Origin: CAVURW01 sp963743595
GTDB lineage: Bacteria; Verrucomicrobiota; Verrucomicrobiia; Methylacidiphilales; UBA1321
Reading direction: 5' to 3'
DNA length: 64,000 nucleotides
NCBI GenBank assembly: GCA_963743595.1
Contig: CAVURW010000170.1
Location: forward strand, 1-64,000
Shown here: positions 16,763-25,914 of the stretch, piece by piece
How positions within the stretch are numbered: the first letter of the stretch is position 1
Layout: each line of letters starts with the position of its first letter
Translations under genes and position numbers: made by a program
Notes under the pieces: model-generated
What the model was told of the DNA's origin: nothing
The model's database searches: none
Seen by the model: only the letters and a program-made list of their open reading frames with translations

Positions 16763-18784
16763 ATGAGCACAGAACCCGCACAATTCGCCACGGAACCCCT
16801 CGAGACCCTAATCCCCAATACCATCCGCACCCTGACCATTGATGCGGTGGAAAAAGCGCACAGCGGTCACCCCGGCCTGCCCATGGGCTGCGCCGACTTC
16901 GCCTACGTGCTGTGGGGCAAGTTCCTGCACATCAACCCGAAGAACCCCGCCTGGGCCAATCGCGACCGTTTTGTGCTCTCTGCGGGGCACGGTTCCATGC
17001 TGATCTACTCGCTTCTGCACTTGGCCGGTTTTAAGGACATGACGCTGGAGCAGCTGAAGAGCTTTCGCCAATGGGGCAGCCTGACTCCCGGTCACCCGGA
17101 GAGTCACGAGACCAAGGGCGTGGAGTGCACGACAGGGCCACTGGGCCAAGGCACCGCCAACTCAGTGGGTATGGCGATGGGCCAAAAGTTTTTCGCAGCG
17201 ACGTTTAATACGGAAGACTTTGCCGTTTCCGATCACAAGGTCTATGCGATCGTCTCCGACGGCGACCTGCAAGAGGGGATTTCGCATGAGGCCGCCGGTC
17301 TCGCGGGGCATCTCGGCCTCGATAACCTCATCTGGTTCTACGACGACAACAACGTGTCCATTGAAGGCAAAACGGAGCTCTCTTACAGCGACGACGTTCC
17401 CTCCCGCTTTAAAGGCTACCACTGGCACGTCATCTCCATTAACGGCAATGATCAAGTTGCGATTGAAGCCGCATTGACCGAAGCACAATCGATCAAGGGC
17501 CAGCCAACGATTATCATCGGCAAGACCGTGATCGGCAAGGGCTCTCCGAAGTTGCAAGGAACACCGAAAGCGCACTCCGATGCGTTCGGGCCGGAAGAAG
17601 TCGCCGCCACCAAGCGCAACCTGGGCTGGCCGGAAGAGGCGCAGTTCCTGGTGCCTCAACGGGCTACGGAATTCTTTGCGCAAAAGCAAATCGAGTGGGC
17701 CGCTGCGGAAGAGGCCTGGAACAAGAAGTTCGCCGACTATTCCGCCAAGTACCCAGAAAAGGCTAAGCTCTGGAACGATATTATCACAAAGAACCTCTCA
17801 CCAGATCTGGAGAAGTGCCTGCCGCAATTCCCTGCTGGCAAAGCCGTTGCGACGCGTAACGCCGGCGGCGACGCGCTCAAGGCTCTGTTCGGTGCCGTGC
17901 CCGGCCTGATCGGTGGCTCGGCGGATCTCGCTCCGTCCACCAAGACGTGGATCAAGGAATTCGGCTCCTATTTGAAGGGCAGTTACAACGGTCGTAACAT
18001 GCACTTCGGCATTCGCGAGCACGGTATGGGCGCCATCGAAGTGGGTCTATCGCTCTACAACGGCCTGATTCCCTTCGGCTCCACGTTCTTCGTGTTCACG
18101 GACTACATGCGTCCGCCGATCCGACTGGCGGCACTGAGCCACCTGCAATGCATCTTCGTTTTCACGCACGACTCCATTTTCGTGGGTGAAGATGGTCCCA
18201 CGCACGAACCGGTGGAACACCTCGCCACGTTGCGGGCCATTCCTCGCGTGCACGTCATCCGCCCATCGGATGCCAATGAAACTTGCTATGCCTGGCTCGC
18301 GGCGGTCCAGCGCACAGATGGGCCAACCGTAATCGTTCTCACTCGCCAAAACATCCCTACGTACGATCGTACCAAGTGCGCCCCGACGAAGAGCCTGCTC
18401 AAGGGCGGTTACACGCTCTGGGAAAACAACGCAGGATCGACCCCCGAAATCATTCTCATGGGCACAGGCTCAGAGGTGCATCTCGCGCTGGGCGCAGCTG
18501 AAAAGCTCGCTGAAGAGGGCAAAGCCGTTCGCGTGGTCGCGATTCCTTGCTGGGAACTCTTTGTGGCCCAGCCGCAAGCGTACCAGGACGAAGTGTTGCC
18601 ACCCACCGTTACCAAACGGATCGCGGTCGAAGCGGGTGTTCGGCTCGGTTGGGATCGGTTTATCGGTTCGCACGGCCACTTCATCGGCGTTGAAACATTC
18701 GGGGCATCGGCACCTTACGAACGTCTCCAAAAGGAGTACGGGCTCACCGTGGAAAATGTATTTGACGCAGCTAAAAAGCTGTAA
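16763..18784 (+). CDS. tkt: transketolase
   Basis: 673 residues from ATG 16763; the frame extends upstream to 16646 but those residues are not family-like. The sequence starts TIRTLTIDAVEKAHSGHPGLPMG, cited in part, with the His that contacts thiamine pyrophosphate. The cofactor motif GDGDLQEG-type reads SDGDLQEGISHEAAG, with metal ligand Asn in DDNNVSIEG. The second domain carries FGIREHGMGA, and HDSIFVGEDGPTHEP holds the catalytic His region. Transketolase moves two-carbon units between sugar phosphates in the pentose phosphate pathway. Length and all domains are normal. It ends at a strong hairpin shared with the converging glycosyltransferase operon. Confidence 0.95.
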   Translation: MSTEPAQFATEPLETLIPNTIRTLTIDAVEKAHSGHPGLPMGCADFAYVLWGKFLHINPKNPAWANRDRFVLSAGHGSMLIYSLLHLAGFKDMTLEQLKSFRQWGSLTPGHPESHETKGVECTTGPLGQGTANSVGMAMGQKFFAATFNTEDFAVSDHKVYAIVSDGDLQEGISHEAAGLAGHLGLDNLIWFYDDNNVSIEGKTELSYSDDVPSRFKGYHWHVISINGNDQVAIEAALTEAQSIKGQPTIIIGKTVIGKGSPKLQGTPKAHSDAFGPEEVAATKRNLGWPEEAQFLVPQRATEFFAQKQIEWAAAEEAWNKKFADYSAKYPEKAKLWNDIITKNLSPDLEKCLPQFPAGKAVATRNAGGDALKALFGAVPGLIGGSADLAPSTKTWIKEFGSYLKGSYNGRNMHFGIREHGMGAIEVGLSLYNGLIPFGSTFFVFTDYMRPPIRLAALSHLQCIFVFTHDSIFVGEDGPTHEPVEHLATLRAIPRVHVIRPSDANETCYAWLAAVQRTDGPTVIVLTRQNIPTYDRTKCAPTKSLLKGGYTLWENNAGSTPEIILMGTGSEVHLALGAAEKLAEEGKAVRVVAIPCWELFVAQPQAYQDEVLPPTVTKRIAVEAGVRLGWDRFIGSHGHFIGVETFGASAPYERLQKEYGLTVENVFDAAKKL

Positions 18785-18803
18785 GACAACCCCAAGCCTC
18801 CCG

Positions 18804-18840
18804 CAGGGGCGAATCCATTGACGCCCCTGAATTCGATTTT
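18804..18840. terminator. likely bidirectional terminator between tkt and glycosyltransferase operon
   Basis: CAGGGGCG at 18804-18811 pairs perfectly with CGCCCCTG at 18822-18829 around a ten-base loop. On the plus strand ATTCGATTTT follows, a moderate T-rich tail. It sits between two converging genes and could stop transcription from both sides. Confidence 0.5.
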
Positions 18841-18843
18841 CGA

Positions 18844-19602
18844 CTAAGGAACAATCATTCGGGGCGGTTTGGAGCTGCGCGTGTATCGCCATGTATGCCA
18901 GGTATCGATAAAGATCTGGAGAACCGTGCGCAGGCCGATGCCGCCGAACTTCATCTTGTGGTTCACCACTACGGGTGCTTCCACGATCGTCGCGCCCATT
19001 TGCACGAGTCGGACGAGGATTTCCAGATCGAGCGTGAACCCCTTGCTCCGCGTGTATTCCAGGGCGACTAAGAATAGATCGCGTCGAATGAGTTTCAGGC
19101 CCGTTTGAGTGTCGCGTACAGGCAGGCCGAAGGCGAGTTTTACAATGAGGTAGTAGCCCAGGCTGTAGATGCGTCGGCGCAGCGGGTACGAGACGGTACT
19201 GTCTGGATGGAGTTTGCTACCGACCACGGCATGCGCTTTCTTCACGCGAAGAATGGCGATAAAAAAGAGGATTTGCTCAGGCGGCAGATCGAGATCGGAA
19301 TCGATTACGACAACCCACGTGCCTCGGGAGGCGTGAACGCCTTTTCGAATGGCCTCGCCTTTACCGGCGTGCGGAAGCTCCAGGGCAATGACTTCTCCGG
19401 GATATTTCTTGGCGAGTCGTTCGGCGATTTGTGAGGACTGGTCCTGGCTCCCATCATTCGCCAGAACAATCTCGGAGAGGCCGAGAAGCCGGAGTGCGCG
19501 GAGCGTCTGCTCGACGTTGGATTCCAGGTGTGCCGCCTCATTGAAGACGGGCATGACAATCGAAAACTCAAGCGCCGGGGTTAAGGCTGTGTTCGGCTCC
19601 AT
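18844..19602 (-). CDS. family 2 glycosyltransferase (dolichyl-phosphate glucosyltransferase-like)
   Basis: 252 residues from ATG 19602. The GT-A core is clear: FSIVMPVFNEAAHL, LANDGSQDQS, the metal-binding VVVIDSDLDLPPEQ, and LPVRDTQTGLKLIRRDLF followed by GFTLDLEIL. This pattern matches ALG5/DPG synthase-like enzymes that move a sugar from a nucleotide to a polyprenyl phosphate at the inner membrane. No C-terminal membrane helices are visible. Its start overlaps the end of the membrane-protein gene upstream by 22 bases, so the two are translated together. The pair probably makes or handles a lipid-linked sugar. Confidence 0.85.
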   Translation of the reverse strand: MEPNTALTPALEFSIVMPVFNEAAHLESNVEQTLRALRLLGLSEIVLANDGSQDQSSQIAERLAKKYPGEVIALELPHAGKGEAIRKGVHASRGTWVVVIDSDLDLPPEQILFFIAILRVKKAHAVVGSKLHPDSTVSYPLRRRIYSLGYYLIVKLAFGLPVRDTQTGLKLIRRDLFLVALEYTRSKGFTLDLEILVRLVQMGATIVEAPVVVNHKMKFGGIGLRTVLQIFIDTWHTWRYTRSSKPPRMIVP

Positions 19603-20984
19603 CGCACGACACCTAAAAAGGCGGTTAAAAGGAGAGCGCAGAGGCTGGCGCCAAAGAGATAGCTGCACATGTTTTCCGGTTGGCGTCCGAACCCGATTTG
19701 CAACATGAAATAGAGAATTGCAGAGGCAGCTGCGAGGGCACATTCAGGGTAGCGTTTCGATGCAACACAGAAGACGAGGAGCGCATTCAAGAACGAAACA
19801 GGGACGAAAGCCGTGGCAAAATAATAGAGGTAGACAGCCATTTGCGGATCGGGCGCTGGCGTGAAGAAAACAGCGATGTAGTTGCGCGCGTAGATAATTA
19901 GAGGCGGGATCGCGATAGCGAACAGCATGTAAAACCAGTAGGGCGTTACCGAGGCGCTTGTCGTGTGTTTCAGCGGAGCCCGTCTCAGGTAGAGTGCCGA
20001 GCCGAATAAGATCAACCCCAGCACGGCAATGGCGCGGACGATGAATCCTGCTGCCAGAAAGTTATCGAGCCGTTCCGGTTGGACGGGCGTCCAGCGATCC
20101 TCACTCACCAAGCCCAACCATGTGTGGCACGCGATGGCGTCTGAACAGGTGAACGTCAGAATGGCAAAGACGGCGCAGGCGATTCCACCCAAACGCTCTA
20201 AGAACTGGGGCTTGATCGCGAATTCGATAGCCGCAGCACCGCGTTGCATCAGGGTCTCGCGATTAGAAGGCTCCAGCTTCGGTTTCGGCGTTTGGTCCGC
20301 TTTAGCGGGGTCGACCTCCTCCTCGTCGTCTTCATCTTCACCGAGCAGCGGCAGGGCCACGATTACGAACCCGACGATCAGCGCGAGCTCAGCTGCCTCC
20401 GACCATGGTTGCGACTTCGTTGTTTGGTAGGAGACTCCCAGCTGGGTCAGCAGAGCTAAGACCACCAGGGAATTGGCCAAAACGAATCGCTTGCCGATCA
20501 CTAGAAAATAGAGACTCAGGTAGCCCAGCAGATAGCTCAAGGGCAACAGCACATTGAGGATGTAAATATCGGTACGCGGTTTCGGGAAACCCATCTCCAT
20601 CGCCAGGATCAAACCGATTGCAAACGGGATGTTCAAGAACGTGGCCAGCACCGCCAGGGTCGAGCGCACGGTCAGGAATTTTTCTAAAGCCGGCTGGTCT
20701 TGAGCTGCTTTCAAGCGGATATGCGTATCTAGCAGCGCCAGTTGAACCACGATGAACGGAAACAGCGCCGCAGTCGCTTCCGCAAGCGCCGTCTGAAACA
20801 GGCCGTATTCTCCCGGATTCAGCGCCCGTCGCATCAAGAACTGGACGAGAAAATAGAGCGGCAAAATCGGCAGAGCCGTTAGCGCCAGAAGCACGGCACG
20901 ACCGCTCGTTTTTGCAGGCGTGGGCGCTGCTTCCGGAGCGGTGGGGCCCGGCGTTTCGCTTATTGGCAGGCTGTTTGCATCCAT
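19581..20984 (-). CDS. polytopic membrane protein, polysaccharide flippase-like
   Basis: 467 residues: a Pro/Ala-rich lead (1-28), then about eleven hydrophobic segments. FLMRRALNPGEYGLFQTALA resembles the first-helix region of Wzx/MATE-type oligosaccharide flippases (R.L.P.EYG.....). A charged cytoplasmic loop (EDEDDEEEVDPAK, about 216-250) divides the protein. The context of a lipid-linked glycosyltransferase downstream (22-base overlap) supports a flippase role. Similarity is weak beyond the N-terminus, so the function is inferred. The start overlaps the end of the upstream M20 peptidase gene by 25 bases. Confidence 0.65.
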   Translation of the reverse strand: MDANSLPISETPGPTAPEAAPTPAKTSGRAVLLALTALPILPLYFLVQFLMRRALNPGEYGLFQTALAEATAALFPFIVVQLALLDTHIRLKAAQDQPALEKFLTVRSTLAVLATFLNIPFAIGLILAMEMGFPKPRTDIYILNVLLPLSYLLGYLSLYFLVIGKRFVLANSLVVLALLTQLGVSYQTTKSQPWSEAAELALIVGFVIVALPLLGEDEDDEEEVDPAKADQTPKPKLEPSNRETLMQRGAAAIEFAIKPQFLERLGGIACAVFAILTFTCSDAIACHTWLGLVSEDRWTPVQPERLDNFLAAGFIVRAIAVLGLILFGSALYLRRAPLKHTTSASVTPYWFYMLFAIAIPPLIIYARNYIAVFFTPAPDPQMAVYLYYFATAFVPVSFLNALLVFCVASKRYPECALAAASAILYFMLQIGFGRQPENMCSYLFGASLCALLLTAFLGVVRWSRTQP

Positions 20985-22093
20985 TGTTTAAAGAATTGAT
21001 AGCCTGCTTCTAGATCTTCCAAGCGAATAAATTCGTCCTTGGTGTGGATTTCATCGGTTCGACCGGGACCAATGCAGATGGCAGGGCGGTTAGGGGCGGC
21101 AAGAATGGCGGCGTCTGAGAACCACGGGGCGGTGGTGAACCCGCGTCCTTTAGAGGCGCTGAGCTCGGCGATTTTCATGACAAGCGGTATCGATTCATCG
21201 GTGGCCAGCGGGGCGAACGAGCGAATCGGTCGCACCGTGGCGAGAACAGATTGTGTGATCAAATCGACGATTTCGTCCGGGGTAAATTGCGGTGTAAAGC
21301 GGCAATCGACCTCCAGTTTACACTCGTCCGGCACAATATTTACCTTGCGTCCGCCCCAGATCAGGCCTGGGCTGAGAGTGGTTTTACCGAGCCGGGAATC
21401 GACCTTTTCATTGAGTTGCGGGATGACAGTTCGGGAGAGGGCCTGCAGCACGGCAGCCATGCGATCAATGGCATTGACCCCTTTATCCGGCGTGGAACCG
21501 TGGCAAGCTACACCGCTTGTGGTGATCTCGATCCAGAGCACGCCTTTGTGCGCGGTGAGCACGCCCAGCTCGGTCGGTTCCAGCACCATCACGAGATCAG
21601 ATTCAAAATTCGTTTTGGCCTGCGTCAGCGCTCCGTCATTTCCGGCCTCCTCGCCCATGAGACCGAAGAAGCTCCACTCCACGGTGCTGGAAGCGCGGGC
21701 AGGGCTCTTCGCCCATTCTTGCAGTGCCCAGAGAGCAGCAGCCATGGGCCCTTTCGTATCAGTCGATCCGCGACCGTACAGGCGCCCATCCCGGATTTGT
21801 GGGTCGAAGGGTGGGATCGTCATCCCGCCCACGCTAACGGTATCGAGGTGAGGCGCGAACGTAATGCGCGTCTCTACCGGTTTATCGGTGGGAAAGCGGG
21901 CGATCAAATTGGGCCGTCCGGGATGGACCGGGACCAGGGCGACTTCGGCCCCAAGCGGGCGCAGAAACGCCGCGATGTACTCGGCAATTTCTTGTTCTCC
22001 CGTGCGATCCGTTCCCGGTTCTCCATCGGGATTGACGCTGGGGATGGCCACCAGGTCTTGGAGGAGCTGGGTGAGGCTTTTCGGAGGCGTCAT
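20960..22093 (-). CDS. M20 family metallopeptidase (ArgE/DapE-like)
   Basis: 377 residues from ATG 22093. Zinc-site residues are visible: APHLDTV (His), GRGSTDTKGP (bridging Asp), GEEAGNDGA (catalytic Glu and zinc Glu) and GRTDEIHTKDEF (last His). The dimerisation domain lies between. The family deacylates amino acids or peptides such as N-acetylornithine or succinyl-diaminopimelate; the sequence does not settle which. DapE activity would fit the dapA-dapB pair in this window, but the gene is not next to them. It is first in an overlapping operon with the flippase-like and glycosyltransferase genes and is divergent from the methyltransferase. Confidence 0.82.
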   Translation of the reverse strand: MTPPKSLTQLLQDLVAIPSVNPDGEPGTDRTGEQEIAEYIAAFLRPLGAEVALVPVHPGRPNLIARFPTDKPVETRITFAPHLDTVSVGGMTIPPFDPQIRDGRLYGRGSTDTKGPMAAALWALQEWAKSPARASSTVEWSFFGLMGEEAGNDGALTQAKTNFESDLVMVLEPTELGVLTAHKGVLWIEITTSGVACHGSTPDKGVNAIDRMAAVLQALSRTVIPQLNEKVDSRLGKTTLSPGLIWGGRKVNIVPDECKLEVDCRFTPQFTPDEIVDLITQSVLATVRPIRSFAPLATDESIPLVMKIAELSASKGRGFTTAPWFSDAAILAAPNRPAICIGPGRTDEIHTKDEFIRLEDLEAGYQFFKQWMQTACQ

Positions 22094-22185
22094 AAGTATT
22101 CTGAGTTGGACACTAGAGGAGGATATGGAATTAGCCAAGAGGGAGTTTGATGGTCACCCGGATTTCGATAATCTACGGAAACAAT

Positions 22186-22815
22186 ATGAAGTCACCGCTG
22201 GAGGATACGATTTGGGGGGCGCTGTTCGGGAGCGTGGCGGCTGTCGAGCGGGCGTTTGATGGTTCCAGCTACGAGTATCACGATGCGATACTGGAAACGG
22301 AAGTGCCCTGGCGCACGGGTGAAATCATGATGCGATTTATCGACGGCGCAAGCGCGGGAATCGATTTCGGCTGCGGGAGCGGTGTGCTCGGAGTGGGCCT
22401 GCGACACGCCGGATTTACGGGACCCTTAGATGGCCTGGATGTCTCCGCGCGCATGCTGGAGATCGCGGTTCAAATGGATTGTTATCGCGAGCTCACCAAG
22501 GTGAATTTGCTTCGCGAAGCGAATTGGCCGCACGGGAAAAACTACGATTTCGGTGTCTCGGTCGGTCTGGTCGGCGATTACCTGCCGTACTACTTCGGGC
22601 TGCCGCAAATCTTATCGTGCCTGAAGCCCGATGCCTACCTCGGTTTTGCTGTGGAGCAACGGAGTACTTCGCAGTACCGACTCGAGCAGAAAATCAGCGA
22701 ACTCGGGCTGAAAATCCATGAGCAAACGAGCCTGGAAGTGCCTCCAGATAAACTGGAAGGACAAACGTACGAGTTTTATGTGGTGAGACGATACGGAAAT
22801 CATGAAAACTTCTGA
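22186..22815 (+). CDS. class I SAM-dependent methyltransferase
   Basis: About 209 residues from ATG 22186; ATG 22150 is also possible. The SAM-binding motif I is AGIDFGCGSGVLGVGL, followed by the acidic end of strand 2 in LDGLDVSARMLEIA, and a motif IV-like FGVSVGLVGDYL. The pattern resembles the group of methyltransferases often called TPR-type, such as E. coli YcgJ/CmoB relatives. The substrate is unknown. The C-terminus overlaps the start of the next gene by 14 bases. It is divergent from the M20 peptidase, so both promoters lie within about 90 bases. Confidence 0.8.
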   Translation: MKSPLEDTIWGALFGSVAAVERAFDGSSYEYHDAILETEVPWRTGEIMMRFIDGASAGIDFGCGSGVLGVGLRHAGFTGPLDGLDVSARMLEIAVQMDCYRELTKVNLLREANWPHGKNYDFGVSVGLVGDYLPYYFGLPQILSCLKPDAYLGFAVEQRSTSQYRLEQKISELGLKIHEQTSLEVPPDKLEGQTYEFYVVRRYGNHENF

Positions 22816-23452
22816 CATAAAGCCGTTTGCTCGGCTATTCATTGAGAAACATCTCAACTTTCGTACCCAAGGACGTTTGATAGCAACACCGATTAAGTCG
22901 GGAATCATCGGCGGCTTCTTTTTTGATAGTTCAAGTTACGATGCTAAGTCTTTTTATGTTTTCGTGTTTGCTCTACCGTTGTATGTCCCTACAGATGTTT
23001 TGCATTTTTCCTTCGGAAAGCGTCTTAATAACTGTAGTTGGAGTGCAGACGAGCCCAATATCCTGTTGAGTACTGTAGACAGAATGAGCCTGGAGGTTCC
23101 CTATCTAAGTTCCGCCAGCAACCCTGAAAAGTTTATTCAATGGATTGATCAGTTTCCGAACTCGAAAAACGACGTATATATGATACGAGCCAGGGCATAT
23201 TCTTTCGCTCTTGATGGAAAGTTCGATGAGTCGATAAGGGAGTCATTGAAGTGCGTCGACTTGCTGAAGAATGACGTAATCGCTTGGATGGTTGACCTTC
23301 GTTCGGAAATGGCGGTTTTTATCAAGATGTTAGAGAATGATTGCGACAAAATCCCAGACTTCTTAAGGCAGATCGAAACGGAATCGATTCAAAAGCTAAA
23401 GCTCAATCACTTCGTCACTGTGCTTCGGTACAGTGGTCGCCCCGCCACCTAA
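22802..23452 (+). CDS. AT-rich protein of unknown function, 216 residues
   Basis: ATG 22802 overlaps the methyltransferase end by 14 bases. The product is soluble, about 216 residues, with an N-terminal part rich in aromatic residues (GGFFFDSSSYDAKSFYVFVF) and a helical C-terminal half containing RARAYSFALDGKFDESIRES, which resembles a TPR-like helix pair. Base composition is clearly more AT-rich than in neighbours on both sides. I recognise no family. Orphan proteins of this size and look are often immunity or defence-linked, but nothing here proves it. It converges on cobA-hemD with only 15 bases between. Confidence 0.7.
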   Translation: MKTSDIKPFARLFIEKHLNFRTQGRLIATPIKSGIIGGFFFDSSSYDAKSFYVFVFALPLYVPTDVLHFSFGKRLNNCSWSADEPNILLSTVDRMSLEVPYLSSASNPEKFIQWIDQFPNSKNDVYMIRARAYSFALDGKFDESIRESLKCVDLLKNDVIAWMVDLRSEMAVFIKMLENDCDKIPDFLRQIETESIQKLKLNHFVTVLRYSGRPAT

Positions 23453-23467
23453 GCGCCTTCCGGGTGT

Positions 23468-25003
23468 CTACGCCCGCCTCACACCCTTCGCCACCACATT
23501 TTTCAAGGCATCCACGAGCGCGGGAATCGTTGCGGTGGGGGCTTCCAACTTTAGCGAGTAACCGAGCCGTTTGATCGCTTCCGTGGTGCTCGGTCCGATG
23601 CTGGCAATGTGCGGCTGAAGCCCTTCCGTGGTGAGACCCAGATCGTGCCAATGTTCCACCGCGCTGGAGCTGGCAAAGAGAATCCAATTCGCGCCCTCTT
23701 TCTCGTAACGAACGCGTGCAATGGAGCCGAGATCTTTCGCAGGAATCGTTTCGTAGAGCTGCCACGCGGTCACGTGATGGCCTGCCTCTTCCAGGCTCGT
23801 TTCGAGCTCGGGATCGTTTCGATTTCCCTGCACAAGTAACAACTTTTGGAAGTTGGGGCCGAATTGCTTCAGCAACCCTTCTGCCAGCTCGCGTGCGCGG
23901 AAAACCGTCGGCATAAAGCTCGGGCGAACATGCCACTTTGCCAGTTTCTCCTGCGTGGACGGGCCGACTGCGGCGAGTTTCACCGAGCCGAGCGCACGCA
24001 CATCGCCCTGTGCTTCGATTAGCTTTTCAAAGAACGCATCCACCCCATTGGGACTCGTAAAAACGATCCATTGAAAGTGATCCGGCAAGACCTGAATGGC
24101 CGCGAGGTTTTCGTGCGACCAAGGCATGGGGCGAATCTCGATTGTGGGGATCTCGAGCACGTCAGCACCTTGGGCGCGGAGCAGTTCAGAGAGGCGGCTC
24201 GATTGCTCGCGTGTGCGTGTGACCACGATGCGTTGGCCGAAAAGTGGCAACGATTCGAACCAGTTCAGGTGGCGACGCAGCCGAACCACTTCGCCCACGA
24301 TAATCACCGCAGGCGGGCGGAAACGACGTTGCTCAGCGATATCCGCGATCGTGGCGAGTGTGCCTTCAATCGATTCTTGTCGCGGCGTGGTGCCCCAGCG
24401 CACGAGGGCGACCGGCAGATTGGGATCGGCACATTGATCCAGTAACTTGTCGCAAATCGTGCGCAACCGTTCCACGCCCATCAGAAAGACGATGGTGCCG
24501 CCCAAGTGCGCCAGCTCTCGCCAGGGAATGGAGGACGCCTCTTTCTCGGGGTCTTCATGGCCCGTCACGAGCGTGAGCAGCGAGGTATGATCGCGGTGGG
24601 TTACCGGAATTCCCGCATAAGCAGGTGCAGCTACGGCGGAGGTGACGCCGGGCACTTCCTGAAAATCGACTCCCGCCTCCACCAAGTCTTGCGCCTCTTC
24701 ACCGCCTCGCCCGAAGACGTAAGGATCGCCGCCCTTAAGGCGAACGACGATCTTGCCTTCCCGGGCGTGGTTGATCAAAAGCTGGTTAATTTCCTTTTGC
24801 GAGAAGGTGTGATTGGATGCCGATTTGCCCACGTAGACCACCTGGCACTCGGGCCGCGCCCAACGAAGTATCTCAGGGTTGCAGAGGTAATCGTAGAAGA
24901 TCACGTCGGCGACTTCCACCAGTTGCCGGGCGCGCAGGGTCACGAGGCCGATATCGCCGGGACCCGCACCGACGAGGTAAACGCAGCTGTGCTGAACAGA
25001 CAT
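23468..25003 (-). CDS. cobA/hemD: uroporphyrinogen-III C-methyltransferase / uroporphyrinogen-III synthase fusion
   Basis: 511 residues. The first half (about 1-255) is the methyltransferase: VYLVGAGPGDIGLVTLRA, RLKGGDPYVFGRGGEEA, and PVTHRDHTSL with VTGHEDP. It adds two methyl groups to uroporphyrinogen III to give precorrin-2 for siroheme or cobalamin. The second half (about 262-505) is HemD-like: IVVTRTREQSSRLSELL and later IASIGPSTTEAIKRLGY. HemD closes the tetrapyrrole ring. The fusion is known in Firmicutes and PVC bacteria. No other tetrapyrrole gene is adjacent; the M14 peptidase starts upstream on the same strand, ending 10 bases before. Confidence 0.92.
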   Translation of the reverse strand: MSVQHSCVYLVGAGPGDIGLVTLRARQLVEVADVIFYDYLCNPEILRWARPECQVVYVGKSASNHTFSQKEINQLLINHAREGKIVVRLKGGDPYVFGRGGEEAQDLVEAGVDFQEVPGVTSAVAAPAYAGIPVTHRDHTSLLTLVTGHEDPEKEASSIPWRELAHLGGTIVFLMGVERLRTICDKLLDQCADPNLPVALVRWGTTPRQESIEGTLATIADIAEQRRFRPPAVIIVGEVVRLRRHLNWFESLPLFGQRIVVTRTREQSSRLSELLRAQGADVLEIPTIEIRPMPWSHENLAAIQVLPDHFQWIVFTSPNGVDAFFEKLIEAQGDVRALGSVKLAAVGPSTQEKLAKWHVRPSFMPTVFRARELAEGLLKQFGPNFQKLLLVQGNRNDPELETSLEEAGHHVTAWQLYETIPAKDLGSIARVRYEKEGANWILFASSSAVEHWHDLGLTTEGLQPHIASIGPSTTEAIKRLGYSLKLEAPTATIPALVDALKNVVAKGVRRA

Positions 25004-25013
25004 TGTATTGGTT

Positions 25014-25838
25014 CTACTTGGTCCAAGTCTCCGCGCTGTTTAAAACGGATGCAAGCTCGTCCATCAAGGCTCGAATGGCGGCGAGCTGTGCCGCAACGCG
25101 ATTGTCAATGTTCTGCGGCATCGGAGTCTCTGAGGTAATGGTCACGTTGGTGTGGTTGAGCGTCAGATAGATCGCTTCCGGCCACCGCTCGCGATCTTCG
25201 ATGCGCTGGCCCGGCTCCAGAAGATCTTCGCGGGAGAGCACGCCGTTACGAGCGCGGACCTCTTCGATTTCTGGCCGAGTATCGATCGTCACGTGCTGGC
25301 CCATCGCGCGAATCATCTTTGCTCCCAGGCCCGGCGGCAATCCGTTATTGAGCTCATACAAATAGGCACCAATGCCCTCGAAATCTTCGTGAAGCATTAT
25401 GGCGGCATCGAATCGGTCGAGCGTTTGGAGCGCGGCAATGTGGCTTTTCACTTCTTCCGATTGCGTGTTGCGGTAATCGCGATTCAGATCAATTCCATCT
25501 GCATTTTCCCGCTTGGCTAATGCGAGCCCGGACGGGTTCAGGATGGGAAAGAGCGTGACGTCGAAACCGATGAAAAAGTCAGGATCTTGCAGCGCGTGCA
25601 GCAAAGCGAGCGGGCCGGAAGTTTCGTCTCCGTGGATTCCGGTGGAAATATAGAGTTTGGGAAGAGGTGTCTCTTGGTTCGGGCGGGGATGTGCGCGGTG
25701 AAACCAGGGACGCGGGCATTCGCCGAGCGTGGTGACGATGGGTGAGAGCTGGTTCATGGTCCAGCCAACGGCTGGTGCCAGCTGGATCAGCTGAGTTGCG
25801 TAGGTGATTGGATTTAAGGGCGCGGTGACGTGAGACAT
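25014..25838 (-). CDS. M14 family zinc carboxypeptidase-like protein
   Basis: 274 residues from ATG 25838; the longer frame upstream overlaps the cyclase gene on the same strand and is unlikely. Zinc ligands appear as GIHGDETSG (HxxE), and DGIDLNRDYR and IMLHEDFEG match the rest of the M14/succinylglutamate-desuccinylase core. The family cleaves C-terminal residues or acyl groups. There is no signal peptide, so a cytoplasmic role such as murein-peptide processing is possible but unproven. Stop and start codons of the downstream cobA/hemD gene lie 10 bases apart, suggesting co-transcription. Confidence 0.75.
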   Translation of the reverse strand: MSHVTAPLNPITYATQLIQLAPAVGWTMNQLSPIVTTLGECPRPWFHRAHPRPNQETPLPKLYISTGIHGDETSGPLALLHALQDPDFFIGFDVTLFPILNPSGLALAKRENADGIDLNRDYRNTQSEEVKSHIAALQTLDRFDAAIMLHEDFEGIGAYLYELNNGLPPGLGAKMIRAMGQHVTIDTRPEIEEVRARNGVLSREDLLEPGQRIEDRERWPEAIYLTLNHTNVTITSETPMPQNIDNRVAAQLAAIRALMDELASVLNSAETWTK

Positions 25839-25914
25839 TGCTAAGAAAATTAGACCCGAGACATTAGCCTGACTTGGCGTGATTGCAAAGAGGAGAACTG
25901 CGGTCGGACGCCGC

